From Bactrocera neohumeralis (taxonomy: Eukaryota; Arthropoda; Insecta; Diptera; Tephritidae): 64,000 bases of DNA. Location of the stretch: positions 39,170,370 through 39,234,369 of the forward strand of contig NC_065923.1 of the NCBI RefSeq assembly GCF_024586455.1, in the 5' to 3' direction. Position numbers and translations under genes: made by a program. Shown here one piece after another: positions 11,665-23,213 of this stretch. Positions within the stretch are counted from its first letter, which is position 1, and every line of letters starts with the position of its first letter. The notes beneath the pieces were generated by a model. The model saw only the letters and a program-made list of their open reading frames with translations, did not search any database and had not been told where the DNA came from.

Positions 11665-11925
11665 CGAAGTTGCGGATAATTTTCTCCATTTTGGAACCAC
11701 TATTAACACCAACAACAATGTCAACCTCAAAACCCAATGCAGAGTAAATCTTACCAACAGGTCCTACTTCGGACTAAGTAGGCAATTGAGAAGTAAAGTT
11801 CTCTCTCAACGAACAAAGACCAATCTTTATAAGCCACTCATTATTCCCGCTCTGGGGCGCTGTGGTAATCTTTGCTATAACCGAGTAGGCGGTTACCAAG
11901 CCAATAAAGAAGAAGAAGAATTACG

Positions 11926-12561
11926 CGAATACACTAAATGAAAATACATAAGATTACATATTTATATTTTTTCGACATAACTACTACATGTTGGCGAATG
12001 GTCTCAACAATTAGTGAAATGGGTTCAATCGTCCCACAAGTTCCCATATACTAGATTGCATATTATGATTTCTTAATGTATCTAGGTTTGTCAAAAATAT
12101 GAATGAAATCGGTTCATTCCTTTCCCTAGAACTATCTACTAACATACGTACATATGATATAGTATATACATAATTTTCCTTAGTATTACTTAATAGCGTG
12201 CCAAAAGTGCTGTAACTAGGAAATGCTTACGCAAATGCTCAATAAACTACGTAAACCATGAACATCTAGGTAAGTACTTACATATTTGTGATGCGATCAA
12301 ATCTACACGCATTGGCAATTATGCGTAATTGCCATAAGTTTATCGTACCTGTATTAAAAATTATGTGAAACATGCAACAGAAGAAATTACTTCTAAGCCA
12401 GCGCAGATAAATATGAGGCTTTGCTTAGTTTTAGATGCAGATAAAACTCCAATCTACTGGAAATCGGACGTCAAGAATCTCTCAGCATCTTAAGTGTAAA
12501 ACTAGAATATAAAGAACTAGAATATAAAAATTAAAAAAAGTTAAAAGATTTTAGTTTCAAA
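11926..12561. other. Upstream region of the lipase gene
   Basis: AT-rich sequence without an identified element. Two TATA-like words, TATAAAG at 12508-12514 and TATAAAAA at 12523-12530, lie just upstream of the lipase start codon at 12562. The first is the more plausible TATA box, giving a very short leader; this is inference from spacing only. Confidence 0.35.
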
Positions 12562-15500
12562 ATGTTTTTTGTGAGACTAATATTACTCACTATTTTGCAC
12601 GTGAGCTTTAACAAACAAGTCCAAGTCACGGCATTCGGTCACAACTTAGATGAACTTGTATCGAAGGCTAATATCTACTACCAACAAGCGTGTGTATTTT
12701 ATTGTTTTTAATGTAATCCTTTTGCTAAGATTACGATATTTCTGGTTATTTAGTGCGGCGTCTGGTGGAAACGGTGAGCTCCTACTCAATGAAGTGTCCG
12801 AGCTGCCATCGAAAGATGACATTAAACTCATTATACATGGATTTACAAGTAGTCGATTTCATTTCTCCATTACGCCGCTCAGAAACGGTAAATAAACATT
12901 TTGAAAAAGTGCGCAAACATTTTCGAAAACAAGTTCGAAAGTTGCTATAGTGTTATGAAATTTTAGTGAAATAGGTTTCTTAAATTATTATCACAACAAT
13001 GAAGCATTGTACAACAAAATCTCGTTTACAGCTTATCTCGCTAAAGGTAAGGATAATGTCCTGCTTGCTGACTGGTCAGATGCTGCAGCTCTGGATTATC
13101 CTACCGCGCGTAAAGCCATTGGACAAGTGGCGAGGCATTTTGGCAAACAATTGAAAGATTTTCTTGAGTAAGTAAAAGCGCTGTTATTTTCAATTTTAGT
13201 AAATTATTCATACTTTTTTTTAGAAGGGATCAAAGAATTATTTAATATTTAGCAGTATTAAACCCTCTTTATTATAAAAATACATTTTTTTTTCAATATT
13301 AAGCAGTAAACTAGTTTTAACCTTATTTTAGGCCAACTTCCAAACTTATTTTACATATTAAATATTGTCAATCTGTAACATATTTGCTGTTCAGTGCAAA
13401 ATGTTCAACCCTAATGCTTGCTGTATTCTTTTCCTTGAACAGCAAGCACGAGATCGCCACCGCTGACGTTCACATCATTGGCCATAGTTTGGGCGCGCAC
13501 ATCGCTGGCAATATTGGTGACTTCTTCAATGGCAGCCTTGGCCGTGTGACCGGTTTGGATCCAGCTTTACCACTCTTTACTACACTCTCCACAGACAGCT
13601 TACATGCCACCGCGGCACAGTTCGTCGATGTCATACATACTGACTTTCCGGTATTTGGTGACGGAACTCCGCGTGGTGATATCGACTTCTATCCGAATTT
13701 CGGCACCGCACCACAACCCGGCTGTGCTGACATGGATGTGCTCTTGATCGCCAAGCAATTGTTGTTTGAACAGTGTAAGTATACACATACACTTACATAA
13801 CACTTAAGCAACTAAGGTAATTATTAAATATTTATGTACGAGGCACTCACGGCATTTCAATCCTTCTGAAACATTATTATTATTTTTCTTCTCTTTTGTG
13901 TTTGTTTACCAAATCGTATTATTATATATGCTAACGGGTTTTTTAATAGGGACGCTACAAAAGTAGACGATAGGGACAGCAAATGATGCCATATTTTTCC
14001 CCGTTTTTTTTGCATTTCTCTTCAGTAAAGTTTGCCATTTTATCATGGAAAGATATACGATCCAACAATGAGTCGAAATTATTAAATTTTACTACCCAAA
14101 TTCGGAGTCAATGGTTTCAACTTTAAGAGCGCTACGTCCAATTTATGGTCGCATAATCGTCCTCTCAGATAAACAATTGAGCGTCTAGTAGAATAATTTG
14201 AATCCGCAGGCATAGTAAAATGTTCCCGTGGCTGTGAGACAAAGAAGTGCTCGTAGTGTCGATAATATTGCTGGCGCATCAATTGAGGAAGACCCAAATC
14301 AGTCTCTCACAAGCCGTTCTCAAGGTTTGGGCATCTATGTGACGTCGTTGTGCCGAATTTTGCTAAGAGATCTTGACCTCCAACTTTACAAGATCAAATT
14401 GACACAAGAACTGAAGTTGATTGACCACCAGAACCGTCGTATGTTCGTGAATAGGGCTGAGCAACAACTTGAAAATGATCCGGATTTTCCGGATCCGGAA
14501 ATCATCTTCAGCGATGAGGCGCATTTGTGACTGAAAGGCTTCGTCTATAAGTAAAATATGCGTTATTAGTCAGGCAGCAATCCACACGTACTCCATTAAT
14601 CGCCATTGCATTCCGAAAAAATTACGGTTTGGTTCGTTTTATGGGCCGGCGGCGTCATTGGGCAGTACTTCTTCTGTGATGATCAAGACCAGCACGTTAC
14701 TGTGAATGGGAATCGCTAACGCTCAATGATTACCGAATATTTGGACGAAATGAACTTGGACAATATGTGGTTCCAACAGGACGGTGACACAAGCCACATA
14801 GCGCATGTCACAATCGATTTATTGAAAACCAAGTTTGGTGAATGAAATGGCCCAGTCAATTGGTCACCTCGGTCTGACGCCGTTAGACTATTTCTTGTAA
14901 GGTACGTCAAGTCTGTGATCCATGCCAACAAGCAAGCGACGATTGATGACCTTCGTACGAATATTGAACGTGAAATTGCAGCAGTATCGGCCGATTTATG
15001 CTTGAAAAGCGTCAAAAATTGGGTTCAGCGTCTGGACTTTTGCAAGTGTGCCCGTGGTGGCCATGCAAAAGAAATCGACTCCATACATAATGGCATTGAA
15101 TGAATTCTTTCACAGGAATAAAGAATTTGATTTTTCTTTTGTTGGGCGCTTATTGAAAAACCCGTTATAAAGATGGAAAAATTATGTCTCAATCAAAGCA
15201 GTGAAATTTTCAAAATTGTCAAAAGTTCAACACCCTGTTAAATGGCTAAAAAGCTCTAACTAATTTGGAATTTCAAAAAAAGATTTCAAGTGCTAGAGAT
15301 ATCGCGCGAGCGTACATATATGCATATGTTTGTATAATTAAACGCTTTTGTACTCCACAGATAGCTGTAGCCATAATCGCGCCGTATTCCTCTACGCTGA
15401 ATCTATTGGGCAACCGAAGAGTTTTCCCGCGATCTCCTGTACTTTGAATGGCATAAAAATGCTAAATACGAACAATTGTCGCAAGAAAGTGAAAACTGCT

Positions 15501-15725
15501 GCCTTGAAAGGAGAAATGGATGACAGTGAGGTGGTTTTTATGGGCGAAGAGGTATCGAGAAGGTGAGAATGACTGTTGCAACCTTATGCTTAAACTACAA
15601 ATATATTAAAATCGCTGTCTATTTCTTTATTTTATGTATTTTAATTCGTTAGTGCTTCCGGTTTCTATTATCTGCCAACGAATGATGCACCACCCTATGG
15701 TATGGGTGTAAATACAAAGTTCTAA
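12562..15725 (+). CDS. Secreted pancreatic-lipase-family enzyme (neutral lipase/phospholipase A1-like)
   Basis: Six exons join in phase to a 334-residue protein: 12562-12689, 12754-12887, 13032-13167, 13443-13774, 15361-15562 and 15653-15725 (stop TAA). The ATG has a favourable AAA before it and is followed by a hydrophobic signal peptide (about residues 1-24). Hallmarks are KLIIHGF, NVLLADWS, the nucleophile elbow GHSLG (Ser148), GLDPALP (Asp172) and CSHNRA (His248), so the triad is complete. Cysteine pairs fit the family (Cys226/Cys246, Cys270/Cys283). The loop between HTD and DFYPN is short, as in insect lipases related to phospholipase A1, so triglyceride versus phospholipid use is open. 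Likely role: extracellular or gut lipid hydrolysis. The first donor (GC before GTGTGT) is weak but keeps the phase. The 1.6-kb intron between exons 4 and 5 carries a DD41D element. Confidence 0.9.
13934..15165 (+). mobile_element. DD41D (rosa-like) mariner group a, near full length, inactive
   Basis: The 1,232-bp element is flanked by TA duplications (13932-13933, 15166-15167). Its terminal inverted repeats start ACGGGTTTTTTAATAG and, at the other end, ACGGGTTTTTCAATAA on the opposite strand. Frames from 14045 give rosa-like transposase: KIKLTQELKLIDHQNRR, IIFSDEAHL, MWFQQDGDTSHIA and VKSVIHANKQATIDDL. Stops and frameshifts break it, including around the third Asp. It is in the fourth intron of the lipase gene, same orientation. 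Confidence 0.9.
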
Positions 15726-16061
15726 CTGCAGATGTCGCAAGCGTATGTGGAGTGTGTCTCTGCTATATTGTATAACTAAGTATGTAACTAAAATCGGCAT
15801 TCTACAGAATGATTCACATAATTGTTATTTTAAAAGGCGGAAATACAATTCTTAAGAGTTTTAATTGAATCCGTATTTTACTTTATCGTAGTTACCCTGT
15901 ACCCGTTTTGTCTATGTAGCTTTCTACTAAATTTAGATATAAAGAGTGATGGTTAACTTAAATAGTTATTTAGCGTTAATTAATGCCATAATAAAGTCAA
16001 TATATATATACATAATATACTATATGTGTATGGTATGTATTTAGATTGATTTTCTGTCTAG
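15726..16061. other. Downstream flank of the lipase gene
   Basis: AT-rich 3' flank. AATACAAT and AATAAAGT-type words near 15840 and 15990 could serve polyadenylation. No other feature is seen. Confidence 0.3.
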
Positions 16062-16375
16062 ATAGGTAGGTAAAATGGATTTCTGACTACGCACCACTGC
16101 CTTTAGGAGTCTCATTGTGAAACCACCGGGCTTAAAATCTTCTCTCTCTTTTGTGTCCTCTCTGAACCGCCCTGTGGTTCCGATGAAGTTTATCAATACA
16201 AAATTTTTTAGTAAGTGCGGGTTGGACTCCACCGACTGTTAGCAAATTTTTTAAATGTTTATCGTTTAAATATCACAAGTGGACAGAGGCATATAAATTC
16301 CCCGTTTTTTCGGGGTCGAATTGTGGGGTGTTGCCTGCTCCGGCTAGTTATCTAATTCTCACTAACCTGGAATAT
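16062..16375 (-). mobile_element. 3' end of a CTAC-tailed non-LTR retrotransposon
   Basis: The low-coordinate end has GATAGGTAGGTA, that is a CTAC-repeat tail on the - strand. The following sequence (GTGGACAGAGGCATATAAATTCCC, then a GTTGCCT..CTCCGGCTAGTT stretch) matches the 3' end of the element at 25668 word by word. Only the noncoding 3' region and a few codons of the RNase H end remain. Confidence 0.65.
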
Positions 16376-17079
16376 GTCTTGAAAAGGTTTGCAATGAAAA
16401 AGAATTTTAATTCCAAGAATCTAGTAAAAGGATTTTAATTGATTGCATTAAAAGCTTTTATTCTTGAGTTTATAGTAAAAGGAGTCCAATATAAGAAATC
16501 ATCTAGCCACAAAAAAATTGCAACAACTAATTAATGAACTCTCGTAATGAGGATTTTTGTAAAAAAGCTAGAAATTACATACAAGCTATTTTTATTAGTA
16601 AAAGTTATGGTCCGCTGCACCCATTTTTTGGTCCAGCTCAAACGTAACATGCTTATAGTAACATTTTCACCTTATTATATTAGTACGAAACATTTACATG
16701 GTCCATTGAAGCAGTTATCATCTATAGCATATTTATAAGTGATCAACTGGACGAGCTGATACATATGTACATACATATCAAGTTAGCAAGTTGGTTGTTA
16801 TTGTTGAAAATTAAATAGGGTTAGAAATGGTATGGAATTGCGCTTAAACAGCGTGAAACACTACTGTGCTGAATCCTCACGATTGCTCTTGTTGTCAAGA
16901 GTAAGCATCCATCACTCCGTCAGCTTTCTCATGCATAATATTTTCTTGCAGAATATGACCCACGTGGTCCCCTGAGAATATTTTCTTCTCATCTGTCTTC
17001 AATCCAATAATTCTCGAAACTCCTTATTTAATATTGAATGGAGAAAAGTCATCGTACTTATTTTTGTTTTATTCAGTGA
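16376..17079. other. Intergenic AT-rich sequence
   Basis: No supported gene or element. Short open frames here have no family signature. Confidence 0.35.
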
Positions 17080-17560
17080 AAGAAATCGGCTGCTGTAGCA
17101 CATCGAGAACTCCAAAAAGTTTACGGCGATGCTGTTCGCGCTATGGTTGCTTTCGTCGTATCAAAGACGGCGATTTCGATAATAATGACCATCCGTGTGA
17201 AGGAAAGCCAACCCCCTTCGAAGACGGTGAATTGGAGACCTAGCTTGATGAGGATCCCTGTCAATTGCAATAAGATATTGCTTCAGCATTGAGAGTCTAC
17301 TGCCAAGCCATTTCAAAGCGACTATATGCAGTGGGAATGTTTCATAAACAAGAAATTTGTGTTGCTTATGACCTCAGAACCAGGAGAGGTGCGAGAAAGC
17401 ATTTCCACTCATAAGAAGACATCGGAAAATGGCTGAATTCTGGGATAGTATCGCAAGAAAAACAGGTGTGCCATTATGGCATTCGAACTTTGCCAGAAAA
17501 ATGTGACTAGCGTTGGGCAATACTTCGAATAATTCATTTGTAACCATTTCCTCACAATAA
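17080..17560 (+). mobile_element. Mariner remnant with the catalytic centre deleted
   Basis: N-terminal text FRRIKDGDFDNNDHPCEGKP and EDGELET is typical of mariner helix-turn-helix to linker regions. It passes into a C-terminal block (in another frame GIRTLPEKCD, then GQYFE) within 400 bases. The region with the three catalytic aspartates is missing. A nonautonomous deletion derivative is the simplest reading. Confidence 0.65.
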
Positions 17561-17599
17561 AATTGCATTTTCTTTCATTATAAAACATCGAGAACTTAG

Positions 17600-17780
17600 T
17601 TGAACACCTAATATGAATTTCTAAAATTGGGTAAAACCTTTAACAGTGACCGCTACCGACAACAGCTCACCAAATTGATTCGAGCGATAACCGAAAATTT
17701 CCCGGAATTTATGACTAGACATGAGCCAATAATTTTCCTTTATGACAACGTTCGGTCTCATGTTGTAAGACCAGTTAAAA
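17600..17780 (+). mobile_element. Mariner central fragment
   Basis: The frame encodes GKTFNSDRYRQQLTKLIRAI and then IIFLYDNVRSHVVRPVK, the block around the second catalytic Asp of mariner transposases (Q/Y-DN-A/V-R-H). It ends abruptly where repeat A begins at 17781. It may or may not derive from the deletion copy immediately upstream. Confidence 0.6.
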
Positions 17781-18790
17781 CAAGTAAGGAAGAGCTAAGT
17801 TCGAGTGCAACTGAACATTTTATACTCTTGAAACTTGCAAGAACTAATGCCAGGAAAATTCCTTAAGGTGTGAAACGTTAATCAGATAATCGGGTTACAA
17901 GCAATTCTATATATATCTATTATATAATACATATAATTCATACACTGACCGACATATTCGACATAAGGTTTGTTAGAAAAACGAAAATCATTATATGTAT
18001 GTAACATTATCGGAATTGGGGTAGTACCTACTCGATTTTATCTATTTTTGTCAATGCTGCATTCTATTACTTGTCACATACTTATGAAATATTCACTCGG
18101 TTTCGTCAATGTACCTCACATATCATCTCCAATCATTTGGAGAAAAGTCAGCTGGATCTTCGAAAATTCTGATATTATTTATACGGAACCTAGGTCAAGT
18201 TATGGCCCAATTTTATCTATTTTCCACACAAAGATATAATGTTATTAGTAAAATAAGCTTTCTCGTTTACATTGAGTTAACTCACATGTTGGCCGATATA
18301 CATATGCGGTTTAAAGTCACCCGAAAGTTCGAAAATCTTAACATTAGATATATGGGGGTTCAAGGAAGTATTGACCCTATTCAACCCATTATTAATACAT
18401 AGATATTCAGTTGTCAGGAAAAGATTCTCTCTGAATTTCAATTGTATATCTCATACGTTGACAGATCTTTAAGATCAAAGGAAGAATGCCACAGACTAAA
18501 TTTAGTCGAAGTCGGTCGGACGGGTCTCGAGATATAGGATTTAACCTAAAAGTTGTCGGTCCCACCGTCAAATTTTTATGCCGACTCCCACAAAGCCACA
18601 CCATGTCGGATGTAAAATTGTATGTCTGTGGTGTATTGAGTCATTGCTTTATCACAGTTTTAGATGTTCTTAACACTACAGATATATAAGGAGTAGACTT
18701 CTTAGTCTTCCGATTTCATCCATTTTTATAGTATCGATAGGGGTGCTAAAAGTATCTGTTGTGAGGTTATTGTAGCATAAATGATTACGG
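17781..18790 (+). repeat. Dispersed noncoding repeat A, copy 3
   Basis: It opens with AAGTAAGGAAGAGCTAAGTTCG at 17782. Further shared words are CATACACTGACCGACATATTCG, CACATGTTGGCCGATATACATATG and AAGTCACCCGAAAGTTCGAAAAT. At about 1 kb it is one of the longest copies. It contains short internal near-repeats (ACTCGATTTTATCTATTTTTG and similar). No coding function is apparent. Confidence 0.6.
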
Positions 18791-20662
18791 AGATATGTAT
18801 ATTTAAGGCAGATGCTTTTTGCTACTGCGATCCTTAGTGCCAAATTACAGTTCTATAAGTTAGTTAAGTGCTTAGTTATGGTATGCCCTTCAATTTACTT
18901 CTGACTAGCGTTTGTTCTGGTAGATACAGAATGCCCTCACTGCACCCCTTTCACCGGTTCACATAAGAACAGGGTGTCAAAAATTGGCTTGATTCATTCT
19001 TGGCCTCCAAGCCGACGGAGTTCCTTTGAGATGAGATCCACAAATTGATAGAAAGATGACAAAATGTTATAACTTCAGATCATTTAGATAACAAAGTCGT
19101 AATGTTTTAATGATTTCGTTTATTTAAATTCATAATTTCAACTTTTAACATTAAAAAAATTAACAAATATGTGAAAAACCATATTTAATGCATTTATTAT
19201 TTACAATACAAAATCTAACTCTAAATGGCGACAGATTACTCAGCGATTAATTAGACTGAAAATGCTATTTCAACAGCTTGATAACAAAGTCAATCCAAAA
19301 CAAAATGGATCATACCATTTGTTGGCTCTGAGTTTTACACTCATATTTGCTTTTCATTATTTGAGTTATGCTAGTAAAGCCGGACTTATTCAATATAAAT
19401 TCAAAACATATGACATGTTGGTGTATGTTTGGTTCTCAACTAATTATCAAGAGGAATATAATAACTTATTGATTGTAAAATTTACGCCTTAAACTTATCG
19501 ATCACTTTCAACACGAGTAATTTAACAAATTTTAATGTAAACTTTATTACTTTTGCTAAATATTATATAATATAAGTATGTATATATGTAACTACTTGTT
19601 AAAGCCATTCATTGAGTTATTATTGATTCTCATATCTTTATAAAGTTGTTACCTATATTTGGTTATCGGTTATATAGTTATTTATTATACCAAATTTTGA
19701 TATTCTTTTATAGTTATTTGTTGTTGTTTGTGTATAAGTAGTTAGTTATGTATATGTATGTATATTGATAGTAAATTGAGTTACTTAGATAATTTAGTTT
19801 AGTTTGGCATGAAACCACATTTAGAAGTGAGTGGAAGTTAAAATGTATATAGTACACGTGTATATTCATAAATAAGTATATAGTATATGTATAGTATGTA
19901 ATAGGTAAGCATTGGTGGGTTTTAGATATGGTTATTTTTCTTTTTCTTTTCTTGTATATCGCCTTTTATTAGCATAGTTATACATAGTTATTTGTGTGCA
20001 TACAATATTCTTGAATTGAAGCTTTTGTTTGTTTCTTGGAACAGTAATCGGTGTGTTTGTGTTGGCCTTAAGTCCATTTAGTATAGTAGTGTTAATTTTA
20101 TTGCTGCTAAAGTTTTATGTGTGTATTTTCATTCAATTTCAAATCTTTATACTCTTCACTTTTGATATTTGTTTTATATCTTTCATTTTGATTATTGTTT
20201 GACGGCAAAGCTTAGCTTTTGTTAGATTTGATAATGCTTGGTTGCAGTAGAAATTTAAAGCTTTTAAAATATACTCATATATGTATATACTTGTATGTTC
20301 AAAACATGTATTAAATATATATAGCTTTTATTAATATTTTTGTATTGTCGTTAAAAATTATTTAAAAAATATTATTTTTTGAAATACATACATAGATTGT
20401 TTAATTTCACACTGTTGAGCATTTGGATGTGAAGACATTGAAAGCAGATAAATAATATTTGCTGAGTGATATTAAAAAATATTATTTATTCTAAGTAAGA
20501 GTAGTTAATTAAGTTCTGGTTCAAGGGGATCGCTAGGTATTTAAATTTTGTCTCAAACTTCTGACAAATCTTGTTATATTCTTAAGAGACAGAAAATTAT
20601 TGTTAAGGAAATATGAACAGACATTAATTGCTTGTTAATGAGAGCATGCATTATGCATTTAT
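18791..20662. other. Long AT-rich intergenic stretch
   Basis: Very AT-rich, with scattered TATGTATGTATA runs (19570-19590, 19745-19760). No exon, RNA gene or transposon signature is seen. Confidence 0.4.
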
Positions 20663-21303
20663 GCTGTTCACGATAAGGTGGTTATCGGGTTATGTGGTTA
20701 TGTGATTAAGTAAACAACAACAAAATGCGGTTTGACAAAATAACCAACTTTGACCAACCTAGACCCTTGTTTACAGATTATGTGGTTGTTTGCTTAATTC
20801 CAGTGTTAGAAAGTCGTTGGAATTTTACTAAATGGCAGCACAAAAAATAAATAAAACTAAGCGAATGGCATTTCCATTTAGATTTTCTTATTGGAAAATC
20901 TGCTATTAACAGCTGTTTTTTGTTTACAATCAGCAAATTAAAACCGAAATAAAAAGCATCGAAAAGCATCACAAAGCATCAAAAATCATCAATAATTATC
21001 AAAAATTATTATTTATACAAAGAATTTTTTGAACCCTTAAAATTCGGATTACTTAATAAGCACATACCTTCAATAAAGTCCATTTCCTGAATAGCAGAAC
21101 TTATTTTAAATTCGATTATTTTGCTTTTTAAACTTTGTTTCGGCATTTTATAAGTAGGAATTTCATTGAACTAGAATTGTAAACAATGAACAGCTGTTTG
21201 TGTAAAAATAAGCAAATAACCATACATAGGATGTTCACGGAGCACAGAGGTTATTTTTAATTTAATAATCACATAACCCGATAACCACCTTACCGTGAAC
21301 AGC
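20663..21303. mobile_element. 641-bp noncoding element with 34-bp terminal inverted repeats
   Basis: Bases 20663-20696 and 21270-21303 are inverted repeats of each other with one mismatch; each starts GCTGTTCACG. The word GTGGTTAT recurs just inside the left end, and CAGCTGTTT words lie inside both halves. No transposase is encoded, so it is a miniature or deletion-type DNA transposon. No target duplication could be read with confidence, so the superfamily is open. Confidence 0.8.
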
Positions 21304-21369
21304 CTAACTATTTTGAATACTAAGTATTCAGTTCTTGCCATAATGAAAAATTCGCAGAAAAAAGTTATT

Positions 21370-22165
21370 ATTGGGTTTACTAAGAAAATTTGATTGATGA
21401 CAACAGCTGATCTCATTGATTTTTTTCCAGCCAACTTCACATTTATCCGCTTTACTGTTATTTATTGTAACAGCTGATATGGTAAGGCTTGTTTATAAAC
21501 AAGTCTCTTAAATTTTTTGTAATGGATTTTGTGCCCTATCGAAGATGGAAAATCGAAGTCAGCATTTTCGGCATATTTGGTAGTTTTACTAGCAAAATTG
21601 TAAAAATGTAGTTAAAGTAATGCGAAAATTATATGTATGGGGAAAATGTATTATCTGAACGCCAATGCCAAATGTTTTTTAGCAAAATTCCGTTCCGACG
21701 ATTTTAATCTTGACGAGCACCACGTCCTAAAAGGACTCGATGTGGATTAAAAAATTATGCAAATCGATGCAAATTATCGAATAACAACTCGAGAGATTGC
21801 AGAAAGACTAAATTTGTCTAACGCTACCGATAGTAACCAATAATGGTTTCTGGTGCCTGCTTGGTGTGATTTCAAATTGTTCGTTTATTTTAAGCTTTTT
21901 CCCGAACAAACCGCGATTAATTCTGTAATGTATTGTGATAAGCTGGACAAATTGAGTGATGCACTTAAACAAAAGAGGGCAGAATTGATCAATACAAAAG
22001 GTGTAGTGTTCCTTCAAGATAAGGCGAGACCTCATACACGTTTGGTGACTCGCCAAAAGATTTTGCAGCTTGAATGTGATGTGCTCCCACACCCATTATA
22101 TTCTCTAGACTTTATACCTTCAGACTATTACTTGTTACTGTCGCTATACATCCTGTATTAAGTTT
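21370..22165 (+). mobile_element. Mariner (DD34D) remnant
   Basis: The 5' end carries the same terminal region as the copy at 340 (TGATGACAACAGCTGATCT). Decayed N-terminal text near 21540-21830 is followed by an open frame of 102 residues (21853-22161). That frame contains GVVFLQDKARPHTRLV and LPHPLYSLDFIPSDYYL, the second and third catalytic aspartates in mariner spacing. The middle is deleted and the C-terminus is missing. Confidence 0.8.
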
Positions 22166-22189
22166 GCCACGATGTTTGTAACACCCGAA

Positions 22190-22510
22190 AACTGGAAGGC
22201 ATTGGAGCAGGCATTGCGGAACCAAATACCAAACAATTCATACCAATGGGAAGTTTTCCGAGCATTTTTCAAGCAGGAGCCTTTGCTATAAGTCAGTGCG
22301 CAGAACTAAATCTCCACCGCAACTATTGCAACGAGCGTATCGCTATCGCGGAGGAGTGTATAGGAAGGTAGAGCCGCCTATCAGTGTGCAACGGGAACAT
22401 CAATCTGGGTGCCGGGGCATAAAGGGGTAGGAGGCAATGGGTTGACCGACGAACTAGCCCGCTCTGCGCCAGTGTCCAATATTACGGTGCCTTGCATTGC
22501 AGTGTGATCT
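22190..22510 (+). mobile_element. RNase H fragment of a non-LTR retrotransposon
   Basis: Frameshifted text includes GIGAGIAEPNTKQFIPMGSF, IFQAGAFAISQCAELN and then VPGHKGVGGNGLTDELARS, the beginning and end of a retrotransposon RNase H domain. The region between NERI and CIGR is missing. It is flanked by mariner on the left. Confidence 0.7.
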
Positions 22511-22559
22511 GGACCTTGGTGACCATATGTGATATATTGGAGGGCACAATACACCGTAA

Positions 22560-22775
22560 GTCGCAGTGCAAAACTTAAATCTTTACTATCTATCTACTAT
22601 ATAACACACGACCCTATAAATGATCAGCATGACGAGCCGAGTCGATTTAGCCATGTCCGTCTGTCTGTCTGTTTATACGTGAAGCAGTCTTCATGTTTCT
22701 TACCAAAATGCAAGAACCGCCGATATCAAGTGTTCAAAGTGGTAACCAACCAGATGTTTTAATGGTTTTGTGAAT
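22560..22775 (-). repeat. Fragment of dispersed repeat B
   Basis: ATGATCAGCATGACGAGCC, then GAGTCGATTTAGCCATGTCC and GTCTGTCTGTCTG, are the reverse complement of the 3' part of the repeats at 37950-39052 (GACAGAC runs, then AAATCGACTCAGCTC). Orientation is therefore opposite to those copies. Confidence 0.55.
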
Positions 22776-23213
22776 AGTCTTGTAAAGGCGTTACATCTAT
22801 TCACTTCTGTGAAAAGGGGTTAAAATTGGGAAAGGTGTACCAGCAGGGTTTTTTTAAAAGGTTTGGTAAAGCAGTTAAGCAATACGTTGTTCTATGGAGA
22901 GCGCTGGGGTGGCTTGAAAGTAACATCCCTTGGCTTCATAGTTGCTGATGATTGGCAGTTTGAAAGTCCAGATCGAATATCCCACTGAGATTTGCAGAGT
23001 GGCAAGAAATATTTGGTTTGAGCAGCGTCATCAATACCAAAATAAACTGTGCGTGCTATTGATCCAATGTCCGAATCGTTTGAGGGCTTGTGTGAAGGAA
23101 AATTTTAACCATTTAGAATAAAATTTTGTTATAATAATGTTCTTTTAATATAGGCATTGTAATATAAAGACTGCCGAAGAATGTCGAAGATAAATATTGC
23201 CAATAGGTACTTA
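22776..23213. other. Intergenic sequence, nothing recognised
   Basis: No exon or mobile element signature could be supported in this stretch. Confidence 0.3.

Larger units (their letters stand above)
9935..11925 (+). mobile_element. RTE-clade retrotransposon, RT region to 3' tail, split by an R1-type insertion
   Basis: Frameshifted text gives RTE reverse transcriptase: RLKPTVNKLIGPYQCGFRP, TTDQIFTMR, EFGIPRKLIRLCKLTLSNT, FFNLLLEKI and the catalytic box as LAYADDIDI (near 10492-10518). The stretch between the VDF motif and EFGIPRKL is deleted. The element stops at 10645, resumes at 11665 after the insert, and ends near 11925 in an AAGAAGAAGAAGAA tail. Many stops show that it is inactive. Confidence 0.85.

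Noticed and set aside
19262..19492. 76-residue hydrophobic frame as a small membrane protein
   Set aside because: AT-rich sequence gives Leu/Phe/Ile/Tyr-rich frames by chance; no conserved feature supports it.
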